Source: Bacteroidota bacterium (GTDB lineage Bacteria; Bacteroidota; Bacteroidia; AKYH767-A; 2013-40CM-41-45). From it: a stretch of DNA of 64,000 bases. The DNA lies in contig JADJSV010000003.1 in assembly GCA_016711505.1 (NCBI GenBank), forward strand, positions 434,001 through 498,000, read 5' to 3'. Both the position numbers and the translations under genes were made by a program. Each line of letters starts with the position of its first letter. The first letter of the stretch is position 1. A model generated the notes under the pieces. That model worked only from the letters and a program-made list of their open reading frames with translations. It was not told the origin of the DNA and made no database searches. Below, piece by piece: positions 8,946-16,930 of the stretch.

Positions 8946-9461
8946 CCGACAAAATTCCCAAACCACAATCCCAACACACACCGAGATATTGATCGCATGT
9001 TTGGTTCCGCTTTGGGGAATTTCTATGGCGTGATCACAGAGTGCGAGAGCTGCTTCGCTGACACCATTTATTTCATGTCCGAAAATGAAAGCATATTTTT
9101 TGGTTGAATCCTGACGGAATTCATTCAGCATAATTCCTCCTTCTGCTTGTTCAATACCGATGATTGTATAACCGTCTTTTTTCAGAATTTCAATAGCGGT
9201 AACCACGTCTTTTTCATATTTCCAGTCGACAGAATCTTCTGCTCCCAATGCAGTTTTATGAATTTCCCTGTGCGGCGGTGTTGCTGTAATCCCACACAAA
9301 TAGATTGATTGGCAACGAAATGCATCTGCTGTCCGGAAGGCAGAGCCAATGTTGTTCAGGCTTCTGACATCATCCAGGATGAGTACGATTGGGCGTTTTT
9401 CGGCTGACTTAAAATCATCAACAGTGAGTCTACCCAACTCATCATTTTGTATCTTGCGCAT
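8937..9461 (-). CDS. TrmH/SpoU-family RNA methyltransferase
   Basis: 174 residues from the ATG at 9461; a longer frame to 9512 would overlap mutS, and the family usually begins MRK. SPOUT-fold enzymes use S-adenosylmethionine to methylate tRNA or rRNA, often ribose 2'-OH. Visible motifs are LDDVRSLNNIGSAFRTADAF (motif 1), FIFGHEINGVS (motif 2) and IEIPQSGTKHAINISVCVGI (motif 3). The RNA target cannot be assigned. Its stop codon lies inside a 7-nt-period repeat array. Confidence 0.88.
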   Translation of the reverse strand: MRKIQNDELGRLTVDDFKSAEKRPIVLILDDVRSLNNIGSAFRTADAFRCQSIYLCGITATPPHREIHKTALGAEDSVDWKYEKDVVTAIEILKKDGYTIIGIEQAEGGIMLNEFRQDSTKKYAFIFGHEINGVSEAALALCDHAIEIPQSGTKHAINISVCVGIVVWEFCRKW

Positions 9462-9475
9462 GGAAAGAATAATTA

Positions 9476-12109
9476 GTGCAAATAAGCAAAAACTTGTTGA
9501 AGGAAGAAACAAAATCAGGAGTTGTTGAAACTCCGCTAATGAAACAATATTTCAGCATTAAAGCGAAATATCCTGAAGCGCTGCTTTTATTTCGCGTAGG
9601 GGACTTCTATGAAACATTCGGTGAAGATGCTGTAAAAGCTTCAGGTATCCTTGGAATTGTTCTCACCAAAAGAGCTAATGGAAGCGCAACTTATGTTGAA
9701 CTTGCCGGATTTCCACATCATTCGCTTGATACCTATTTACCGCGATTGGTACGTGCAGGTTTGCGTGTAGCTATCTGCGATCAACTTGAAGATCCAAAAC
9801 TTACGAAGAAGATCGTAAAACGCGGAGTGACTGAACTTGTAAGTCCGGGCGTTTCTTACAACGATAAAATTCTTGATCACAAAAAAAATAATTTTCTTGC
9901 TGCTTTACATTTTGATGGTAAATCAACAGGCATTGCATTTATAGATATCAGTACCGGAGAATTTCTGGTAGCAGAGGGAAACCTTGCTTACATTGAAAAA
10001 CTTCTTCAGAATTTCAATCCGAATGAAATCATTTACTCTAAATCCTTCAAAAAGGATTTTAATGAAAGATATGGATCGCGGTTTTATAATTTCAGTCTCG
10101 ACGAATGGATCTTTCAGGAAGATTATGCAAATGAATTATTACTAAAACATTTCGGTACGATATCTCTGAAAGGATTTGGAATCCACGAGATGCCGGCGGC
10201 TATCATTGCTGCAGGTGCGGCATTGTATTATGTTTCCGATACACGTCAGGAACAATTGAAACATATCAGTGGCATCTCACGGATTGAAGAAGACCTGTAC
10301 GTTTGGCTCGATAAATTTACGATCAGAAATCTTGAACTGATCGATAGCAGCAACGAAAATGCTGTTGCGCTTATCGATGTAATTGATCAGACACTTACAC
10401 CTATGGGAAGCCGCCTGCTGAAAAGATGGTTGCTGCTTCCGTTGAAAGATAAAACCGTTATTGAAGAAAGACAGCATGCTGTCAGTTATTTTCTTGATCA
10501 TCCTGAATTTTCTGCTATCATCTCAAATCATCTGAAACAAGTTGGTGACCTCGAGCGGTTGATCTCAAAAGTTGCACTGGGAAAGATCTCCCCTCGTGAA
10601 GTACAGCAGTTGCGGCGTTCACTTGAAATGGTGAACTCGATCCGTGACACTTGTATGAATTCTGATAACACTGCCATCAGGATGATCGCTGATCAACTGA
10701 ACTCTTGTCAGCTGATCAAAGAACGCATAGCAAAGGAACTGCATCCTGATGCACCTGTAATGGTCAACAAAGGTGGAGTTATCAATGAAGGAGTTTCCGA
10801 TGAACTGGATGAGTTGAGAAACATCTCGCTTAATGGTAAAGATTATTTACTGAAAGTTCAGCAAAGAGAAGCAGAAAAAACAGGGATCTCTTCCTTGAAG
10901 GTTGGTTTTAATAATGTGTTCGGTTATTTTTTAGAGGTAACTCATACACACAAGGATAAAGTACCGGCCGAATGGACAAGAAAACAAACGCTTACTAATG
11001 CAGAGAGTTATATCACTGAAGAACTGAAAGTTTACGAAGAGAAAATTCTCGGTGCGGAGGATAAAATTCTGTCACTGGAGACAAAACTTTTCAGTGAATT
11101 GGTTCAGGCAATTCTTGAATATATACAACCTATTCAGTTGAATGCTTCACTTATTGCAAAAGTAGATTGTCTGCAATCTTTTGCAGACACAGCGCAAAAA
11201 AATAATTACGTCCGACCAAAGATCAGTGAAGGAAAAATTATTGATATCCGTAATGGTCGCCATCCTGTAATTGAAAAGCAATTGCCTCAAGGGGAAAAAT
11301 TTATTGCCAACGATATTTATCTTGATCCGGATTCGCAACAGATCCTGATGATCACCGGACCAAACATGTCCGGAAAGTCAGCGATTCTTCGTCAGACAGC
11401 TTTGATCACATTACTTGCGCAGACCGGAAGTTTTGTTCCGGCATCTTCTGCGGAAATAGGAATCGTTGATAAGATCTTTACAAGGGTAGGAGCCAGTGAT
11501 AATATTTCAAGTGGTGAATCAACCTTTATGGTTGAGATGAATGAGACAGCGAGTATTCTGCATAATATTTCTGACAGAAGTCTGATCCTGCTTGATGAAA
11601 TCGGAAGAGGTACTTCAACCTATGACGGTATCAGTATAGCCTGGGCAATTGCAGAATACTTACATGAAAATTCTCAGGCAAAACCGAAAACATTATTTGC
11701 TACTCACTATCATGAGCTCAATGAAATGGCGGCATCAATGCCCCGGATCAGAAACTTCCACGTAACAGTAAAAGAACTTGCACATACAGTTGTCTTCTTA
11801 CGAAAACTTGTGCAAGGTGGTAGCGAACATTCTTTTGGAATTCATGTTGCAAAGATGGCAGGTATACCTTCAAAAGTAGTTCACAGAGCACAGGAAATGC
11901 TAAAGCATCTCGAAGCGTCTCGTTCAGAACCCGGCACTACAAAAAAAATATCTGCACCTTCAGATCTGCAACTCAGCTTTTTCAAATTGGACGATCCCGT
12001 TCTTGAACAGATCCGCGAAGAGATCGTCAATATCGATATTGACAACCTTACACCGATGCAGGCACTCACAAAGTTGAATGAGATCAGAAAGTTGGTTGGT
12101 GGCAAGTAG
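9476..12109 (+). CDS. mutS: DNA mismatch repair protein MutS
   Basis: 877 residues, normal MutS length. It recognises mismatches and starts repair. The mismatch-contacting motif GDFYETFGEDA is near residue 45, the Walker A GPNMSGKS is at 628-635, Walker B LILLDEIGRGTSTYDG follows, then ATHYHEL and the C-terminal dimerisation helices. No ATG precedes the conserved TPLMKQYF segment in frame, so translation probably begins at GTG 9476 or at one of the following TTG codons. The divergent trmH-like start is only 14 bp away. Confidence 0.96.
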   Translation: MQISKNLLKEETKSGVVETPLMKQYFSIKAKYPEALLLFRVGDFYETFGEDAVKASGILGIVLTKRANGSATYVELAGFPHHSLDTYLPRLVRAGLRVAICDQLEDPKLTKKIVKRGVTELVSPGVSYNDKILDHKKNNFLAALHFDGKSTGIAFIDISTGEFLVAEGNLAYIEKLLQNFNPNEIIYSKSFKKDFNERYGSRFYNFSLDEWIFQEDYANELLLKHFGTISLKGFGIHEMPAAIIAAGAALYYVSDTRQEQLKHISGISRIEEDLYVWLDKFTIRNLELIDSSNENAVALIDVIDQTLTPMGSRLLKRWLLLPLKDKTVIEERQHAVSYFLDHPEFSAIISNHLKQVGDLERLISKVALGKISPREVQQLRRSLEMVNSIRDTCMNSDNTAIRMIADQLNSCQLIKERIAKELHPDAPVMVNKGGVINEGVSDELDELRNISLNGKDYLLKVQQREAEKTGISSLKVGFNNVFGYFLEVTHTHKDKVPAEWTRKQTLTNAESYITEELKVYEEKILGAEDKILSLETKLFSELVQAILEYIQPIQLNASLIAKVDCLQSFADTAQKNNYVRPKISEGKIIDIRNGRHPVIEKQLPQGEKFIANDIYLDPDSQQILMITGPNMSGKSAILRQTALITLLAQTGSFVPASSAEIGIVDKIFTRVGASDNISSGESTFMVEMNETASILHNISDRSLILLDEIGRGTSTYDGISIAWAIAEYLHENSQAKPKTLFATHYHELNEMAASMPRIRNFHVTVKELAHTVVFLRKLVQGGSEHSFGIHVAKMAGIPSKVVHRAQEMLKHLEASRSEPGTTKKISAPSDLQLSFFKLDDPVLEQIREEIVNIDIDNLTPMQALTKLNEIRKLVGGK

Positions 12110-12135
12110 TTTGTGCTTCGAAATTCGTAATTAGT

Positions 12136-12487
12136 AATCACAACTTTCCGATAAAAATGAAACTTTGTAATTTAGGTCGAAAATTATATTTTAAATCAAC
12201 TGTTCGCAGAATGAATTCCTGGCAAGCCCCACATTTTGTTGACATACATCTTTTTGAATCAGAGATAAAGCAGTGTTTGTGCGTGGAGTCCACCCGCTGC
12301 GCGAAATCATTTGAAAAGTTGAATCAGGGATGTAACCAATAATCGAAGATTTCAAATGATTTGGTGCGGGTGGTGGCCTTTTTTTGTTTCTTTTTTTGGC
12401 CAAACAAAAAAAGAAAAATTGAAAGTAATGGATTGAATTTTGGAAATTACTTTCATATGAAAATAATTATTTCTGATAGTAGTGATT
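12136..12487 (+). repeat. MITE-like repeat element, copy A
   Basis: About 352 bp, homologous to 32955-33303 in the opposite orientation; the central 170 bp are nearly identical. The left end AATCACAACTTTCCGATAAA is imperfectly mirrored by the right end. Internally it holds a long hairpin: CCACCCGC (12290-12297) and AAATCATTTGAAA pair with TTTCAAATGATTT and GCGGGTGG (12366-12373). A second hairpin follows: CTTTTTTTGTTT (12378-12389) with AAACAAAAAAAG (12402-12413). No transposase is encoded. A short 7-nt-period array (12119-12139) overlaps its left end. Confidence 0.8.
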
Positions 12488-12638
12488 ACGATATCTCGAT
12501 TTTCGAATTACAAGTAACCAACTACGATTTTCCTAAAAAAAAGCCATTTTCCGACCGGGAAGACTACGGTATTTTAGCAGTAGTTCTACGGTATTTTTAC
12601 CCATGAAATCGACTTTTTGGCTCAAATTCCCAATGTCC

Positions 12639-12659
12639 GTGTAACGCGGCATGTTACAC
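12639..12659. promoter_or_regulatory. Inverted repeat GTGTAAC-N7-GTTACAC, possible operator
   Basis: A perfect 7-bp dyad with a 7-base centre ends 13 bp before the putative TTG box of the next gene. Its position just upstream of a promoter suggests a regulator site, but the binding protein is unknown; a small RNA hairpin is the alternative. Confidence 0.4.
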
Positions 12660-12672
12660 TCGGGAAACTTCC

Positions 12673-12703
12673 TTGCAGGTTCGATAAAGCTTACTTTACT
12701 TTG
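12673..12703 (+). promoter_or_regulatory. Putative promoter of the small conserved gene at 12725
   Basis: TTG at 12673-12675, a 20-bp spacer, then TTACTTTG at 12696-12703, seven of eight positions as in TAnnTTTG. The position supports ATG 12725 as the start codon rather than the upstream TTG at 12617. Confidence 0.4.
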
Positions 12704-12724
12704 AATCAAATTCAAGAAGATTAT

Positions 12725-13045
12725 ATGACATTAAATGGAGATGAAAACAACAAAATAACCTTTGAACAAGGTGCAGTGATGACAGCTAAATATCGTGAAT
12801 CGGTTCCGGCCGGATCTATAATTGCAAATTGTTACAGCAGAGATTCAATTCAAACATTATTGGATCAACCCGGTTGCAAAGGAATAAGAGCATATTTTGC
12901 ATTGAATGCTGATAAATTGCCCTGTCTGGTAATTGTTGGAGTCAATGAAAGTGGAAATGATCAGATTGGACCCGATTACAATTGCATGGATAATTCCACT
13001 CCATGTCCAATTGATTGCAGTGAACCCAACATTTTAAATTCTTGA
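12725..13045 (+). CDS. Small conserved Bacteroidota protein of unknown function
   Basis: 106 residues from ATG 12725. The frame is open back to a TTG at 12617, but the putative promoter lies between, so the short version is preferred. It resembles a family of small soluble Bacteroidota proteins that contain a LLDQPGCKGIRAYFA segment followed by LVIVGVNESGNDQI. The role is unknown. The C-terminus holds four cysteines (NCMDNSTPCPIDCSEP plus an internal C), which could bind metal or form disulfides. A terminator-like hairpin follows. Confidence 0.65.
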   Translation: MTLNGDENNKITFEQGAVMTAKYRESVPAGSIIANCYSRDSIQTLLDQPGCKGIRAYFALNADKLPCLVIVGVNESGNDQIGPDYNCMDNSTPCPIDCSEPNILNS

Positions 13046-13075
13046 CCCGCTTTGTTTACATTTTATAATTTTAAT

Positions 13076-13105
13076 ACCTTGGGTGGCGCAGCATCCAAGG
13101 TTTTT
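13076..13105 (+). terminator. Terminator-like hairpin directly before the next start codon
   Basis: ACCTTGGGTG pairs with CATCCAAGGT (10 bp with one G-U pair, six-base loop GCGCAG) and is followed by TTTTTATTTT. The next gene's ATG is at 13111, right after the T run, so this is either the end of the previous gene or a leader element of the next. Confidence 0.75.
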
Positions 13106-13110
13106 ATTTT

Positions 13111-13764
13111 ATGAAGCAATATCGACTGCTATTTGAGATTGTGACTATGTTACCGGTCCTACCCATTTTTTATTATGGCAGACTCGTGCATTCGAAAATG
13201 GAAAAAGAAATAAAGATTTATTGGATCTTTCTGCTTTTTTCTTTTGCATTTCAACTCGGACTAATAATCACTTCAAGGAATGGTATTCATAACATTTCTG
13301 CGTCAATGGCCTATCAGGTAATTGAATATGCAGTACTTTCTTTATTATTCTATATGTGGATTCCCAATAAAATAATCCGCGTAATAATTCTCATTTTCTT
13401 GTTTATAAATTTATACTCCTGGGCTCATTTTTTTACGGGAAAGAATATTGATTATTCAGTAACTATCGATAAGTATCTCAGGAATTTTATTCTCATTCCA
13501 TTATCTTTTCTGACAGCATATAAACTTGCAGTTCAAAGCAAAATAGATATGCTTAAAAATATTAAGTTCTGGATTGTGGGCGGATTACTTGTAAATATAA
13601 CGATTACTGCATTTACACAAGTAATGCAAGCCTACGTTCTTCATACTCGTGAACTGAAACCAATTGTAAATAACGTTTTACTTCTAGTAAATGCACTATC
13701 AGCAATAATGTTTATAAAGGGATTCCTATGCTTGAAAGCACAAATGAAATTTATTGGTTCTTAA
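13111..13764 (+). CDS. Multi-spanning membrane protein of unknown function, linked to a two-component pair
   Basis: 217 residues with about seven predicted membrane helices and short polar loops. No family was recognised by eye. It overlaps the downstream histidine kinase by 37 bp, so the two are almost certainly translated from one message; the protein may act as the membrane sensor for that kinase. The annotated ATG abuts a terminator-like T run, so a later start such as the Met 12 codons downstream is possible. Confidence 0.7.
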   Translation: MKQYRLLFEIVTMLPVLPIFYYGRLVHSKMEKEIKIYWIFLLFSFAFQLGLIITSRNGIHNISASMAYQVIEYAVLSLLFYMWIPNKIIRVIILIFLFINLYSWAHFFTGKNIDYSVTIDKYLRNFILIPLSFLTAYKLAVQSKIDMLKNIKFWIVGGLLVNITITAFTQVMQAYVLHTRELKPIVNNVLLLVNALSAIMFIKGFLCLKAQMKFIGS

Positions 13765-14489
13765 CCTTAGTAGTAATTGTCATACTCTGCCTGCTGATAT
13801 TTTTTCTTGCTATCATGGTTAAAAATTATCGTGTTCGCCAAAAAGCGGAGAGCGATGTCAAAGATGCTATTATCAGTACTCAGGAAAATGAACAAAATAG
13901 AATAGCTGAAGATCTTCATGATGATATCGGCCCAATGTTATCTGCTATCAAATTACAAGTATCTGCTTTATCCGATGCTGACAGAGAAGAAACAAAAGAG
14001 TCGCTGATTACAATTGACGGTTATCTGAATCAGGCAATCAACAATGTGAGAGCTGTTGCAAGGAATCTGTCTTCACAACTTATTGTTAAATTTGGATTGG
14101 AGCAATCACTCAGAGATAATATAAGTATGGTCTCGTCATTGAAAAGAGTGAATATAAATTTTGATTTTGATTTGAAAGAATATAAATTGCTGGCTAGTCA
14201 GGAGATCAATTTTTACAGGATCATCAGAGAAATGTTAAACAATTCTGTAAAGCATTCCAATTGCGAGAACATCCGGATTTCGCTGGTCTATAATAATCAG
14301 TCAATTTTACTTGCATATTCTGATGACGGAAGAGCAGATGAAAAAGTGGATTCAACCAAAAGTATGGGCCAGACAAATATCAGAAACAGGGTGAATTTAC
14401 TAAACGGTGTGATAAAAAATTTTTCAGATGACTTTACAACAGGGGCGAAGTATGAATTTATATTTCCTGTGGTAAACAAAAAATTATGA
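13728..14489 (+). CDS. Sensor histidine kinase, NarL-partner type (HisKA_3)
   Basis: 253 residues. One N-terminal membrane helix (about residues 10-32) is followed by the dimerisation/phosphoacceptor helix with EDLHDDIGPMLSAIK, where H64 should be phosphorylated, and a C-terminal HATPase domain (MLNNSVKHSNC N-box, YSDDGRA G1 box, SMGQTNIRNRVNLLNG). There is no periplasmic domain, so sensing may come from the membrane protein encoded just upstream. It overlaps the response regulator by 4 bp (ATGA). Confidence 0.92.
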   Translation: MLESTNEIYWFLTLVVIVILCLLIFFLAIMVKNYRVRQKAESDVKDAIISTQENEQNRIAEDLHDDIGPMLSAIKLQVSALSDADREETKESLITIDGYLNQAINNVRAVARNLSSQLIVKFGLEQSLRDNISMVSSLKRVNINFDFDLKEYKLLASQEINFYRIIREMLNNSVKHSNCENIRISLVYNNQSILLAYSDDGRADEKVDSTKSMGQTNIRNRVNLLNGVIKNFSDDFTTGAKYEFIFPVVNKKL

Positions 14490-15163
14490 ATGAATCTATA
14501 AAACTTATTATTGCAGATGATCATCCAATATTCAGGGATGGTTTAAATGTCGTCCTCAAAAGACATGACTTTATCTCAAAGATAACTCAGGCATCCGACG
14601 GGTCTGAAGTCATTCGCTTACTTGAATCAGAACTATATGATGTAGTTCTTATGGATATTAAAATGGTTCCTATGAATGGAGTGCAGGCGACAGAAATAAT
14701 CCGGAGTCGTTTTCCTGATGTAAAAATAATTGCGCTTTCCATGTTTGGCGAAGAACGATATATTAATGAGATGATCTCCAAAGGAGCGTCAGGTTATTTA
14801 TTAAAGAACAGCGATAAGACAGAAATTATTCAGGCTATTAAAAATGTTATCAAAGGCCGGACTTATTTTTCAAAAGAAGTTGCTGATTTTATTGTGGATC
14901 GTGTTGTGGAGTTGAAATCCGGAAATGCAGAAGCTTTCAAGTATTCGGATGAGCGTCTTACGGAAGTAATATTTTTAATCAGCCACGAAAAAACTTCAAA
15001 GGAAATTGCTGCACTTATGAACCTTTCCGTTCGTACAATCGATGAATGCAGAATAGAGGTCATGAAAAAAACAAATAGTAAAAGTGCAATCGGGGTTCTC
15101 AAATATGCCATGCAGCATGGTATTTTTGAAGATGTTATACTCAAAGGCAAGTACGGCATTTGA
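14486..15163 (+). CDS. Response regulator, NarL/LuxR family
   Basis: 225 residues. The receiver domain has the acidic pocket D11-D12 and phosphoacceptor D57 in VVLMDIKM. A C-terminal helix-turn-helix (HEKTSKEIAALMNLSVRTIDECRIEVMKK) follows; it is somewhat divergent from typical LuxR domains, with ECR in place of the usual HRKNI-type recognition segment. It is translationally coupled to the preceding kinase and is the last gene of the 13111-15163 operon. Confidence 0.9.
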   Translation: MNESIKLIIADDHPIFRDGLNVVLKRHDFISKITQASDGSEVIRLLESELYDVVLMDIKMVPMNGVQATEIIRSRFPDVKIIALSMFGEERYINEMISKGASGYLLKNSDKTEIIQAIKNVIKGRTYFSKEVADFIVDRVVELKSGNAEAFKYSDERLTEVIFLISHEKTSKEIAALMNLSVRTIDECRIEVMKKTNSKSAIGVLKYAMQHGIFEDVILKGKYGI

Positions 15164-15222
15164 TTGGATTGAAAATGCGAATACAGCTGAAATTTTAATT
15201 ATTTTTGCAGCAAATTCTTTTA

Positions 15223-15903
15223 ATGTCTATTCAGAAATTTATTGAAAAAGTTCAGCATTCTTTTGAATCGCATTCTACGACTGAACGCGCGCCTCAAATG
15301 AAAGCGTATATGAAAGATCAATTTGAATTCCTGGGGTTGAGTAGACCCGAAAGAAATGAAATTCAAAAAGAACTTTTACCGCTGTTCCCTATTAATGATG
15401 CTAAAACACTTGAAGCAATTGTAAGAAAATTGTGGAAACTGAAATTCAGAGAATATCATTATCTGGCTCTGGATATTCTTGCAAAAAAAAGGAAATTGAT
15501 CCCCGAATTGAGTTTTGATTTTCTAAATTTTCTGGTTGAAAACAATCAGTGGTGGGATTCTATTGATACAATTTGTTCCAAAGTAATCGGTCCTTATTAT
15601 TTATTTCATAAACAACAATATAAAACGGATCTCAAAGTGTGGTGGGAATCAGAAAATTTCTGGAAACGGCGAGTGTGTATAATTTTTCAATTAACTTTCA
15701 AAGATAAAACTGATCTGGATTTCCTGACAAAACGGATTCTTGAAAATTCATCCTCAAAAGAATTCTTTCTTCAGAAAGCAATCGGTTGGGCACTGAGAGA
15801 GTATAGCAAAACAAATCCAAAATGGGTGATCGGTTTTGTAAAGGAAAATGAATTGAAACCACTTAGCAGGAGAGAAGCGCTTCGGTTGATTGGAAAAGAA
15901 TGA
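15223..15903 (+). CDS. DNA alkylation repair protein, AlkD-like
   Basis: 226 residues from ATG 15223; a TTG six codons earlier is less likely. AlkD enzymes are all-alpha HEAT-like-repeat glycosylases that remove positively charged alkylated bases. Family features include LWKLKFREYHYLALDIL, NNQWWDSIDTICSKVIG with the DNA-facing WWDSID, and a C-terminal AIGWALREYSKTNPKWVI. A -7-like TATTTTTG lies at 15200-15207 but no TTG box at the expected distance. Confidence 0.87.
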   Translation: MSIQKFIEKVQHSFESHSTTERAPQMKAYMKDQFEFLGLSRPERNEIQKELLPLFPINDAKTLEAIVRKLWKLKFREYHYLALDILAKKRKLIPELSFDFLNFLVENNQWWDSIDTICSKVIGPYYLFHKQQYKTDLKVWWESENFWKRRVCIIFQLTFKDKTDLDFLTKRILENSSSKEFFLQKAIGWALREYSKTNPKWVIGFVKENELKPLSRREALRLIGKE

Positions 15904-15963
15904 AAAATGATGATGCTTATTCTCAAATCAAAATAATTATCTGAAAATATGTTTGTGGTGCTA

Positions 15964-15991
15964 ATTACCACTTACGAATTACTATTCACTA
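15964..15991. repeat. Short 7-nt-period array before the dioxygenase gene
   Basis: Four heptamers ATTACCA-CTTACGA-ATTACTA-TTCACTA, the same period and base style as the arrays at 8796-8945, 12119-12139 and 57941-58024. It ends 5 bp before the ATG at 15997 and no inverted partner is visible nearby. Confidence 0.5.
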
Positions 15992-15996
15992 AGTAA

Positions 15997-16875
15997 ATGG
16001 ACAGAAAAAATTTCATCAAACTACTAAGCGGAGCATCAGCACTCATGACACTAGGTTCTTTAAAAACACTTGCAGATTCATTGGAAAAGACAGACAAAGG
16101 AATGCCTGCTTTGTTTGTGGGACATGGTTCACCAATGAATGGAATTGAAACAAATAAATATTCGCAAACATGGTTGCGTCTTGCGAAAGAAATTCCCGTT
16201 CCTAAAGCTGTGCTTTGTATATCGGCCCATTGGCTCACTAATGGGACACACGTTACTGCAATGGAAAAGCCAAAAACTATTCACGACTTTGGTGGATTTC
16301 CACAAGCTTTGTTTGATGTTCAGTATCCTGCTCCCGGTGATCCGGCTTTAGCGGCAGAGACTAAAAAAATAATTTCTTCAACTAATGTCGGATTGGATCA
16401 TGATTGGGGATTGGATCATGGAACGTGGTCTGTCGTCAGACAAATGTATCCGGATGCAAAAATTCCCGTGCTGCAATTGAGTATCGATTATCATCAACCT
16501 GCACAATATCATTATGACCTGGCGAAGCAACTTAGTAGTCTTCGTCGGAAAGGAGTTCTGATAATCGGCAGTGGCAATATGGTGCATAATCTGGGAATGG
16601 TGGATTTCAAACGACTCAACGACACAGACTATGGTTTCGATTGGGCATTGGAGATGAATGCTTATTTCAAAAAGAAAATACTTGAACGTGATCATGCTGC
16701 TTTGATCAATTGGCAGAACATTGGAAAAGCTGCTTTGCTGGCGATTCCAACACCCGACCATTATTATCCTTTGATCTACACCCTGGCGCTTCATGAGAAG
16801 GACGAGGAAGTTTCTTTCTTCAATGATAATGCTGTCGGGGGCTCTCTTACAATGACCTCTGTAAAGCTAGGGTAA
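15997..16875 (+). CDS. 4,5-DOPA extradiol dioxygenase-like (LigB/YgiD family)
   Basis: 292 residues. The family contains zinc- or iron-dependent extradiol ring-cleaving dioxygenases. Visible metal-site and family motifs are ALFVGHGSPMN, CISAHWLTNG, GLDHGTWSVV and GSGNMVHNLG. The N-terminus MDRKNFIKLLSGASALMTLG looks like a twin-arginine signal in which the second arginine is lysine, so export by Tat is possible but not certain. The physiological substrate is not evident from the neighbours. Confidence 0.87.
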   Translation: MDRKNFIKLLSGASALMTLGSLKTLADSLEKTDKGMPALFVGHGSPMNGIETNKYSQTWLRLAKEIPVPKAVLCISAHWLTNGTHVTAMEKPKTIHDFGGFPQALFDVQYPAPGDPALAAETKKIISSTNVGLDHDWGLDHGTWSVVRQMYPDAKIPVLQLSIDYHQPAQYHYDLAKQLSSLRRKGVLIIGSGNMVHNLGMVDFKRLNDTDYGFDWALEMNAYFKKKILERDHAALINWQNIGKAALLAIPTPDHYYPLIYTLALHEKDEEVSFFNDNAVGGSLTMTSVKLG

Positions 16876-16930
16876 ACCTGAAATTTGATTATTTCCTCTA
16901 TTTTTACCACCTTTAGTCGATCAAATTGAT

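Noticed and set aside
12191..12606. Open frames on both strands of repeat copy A, one with a counterpart in copy B
   Set aside because: They are low-complexity frames crossing hairpins and poly-A/T tracts; the similarity between copies comes from the DNA repeat, and the frames differ in length and ends.
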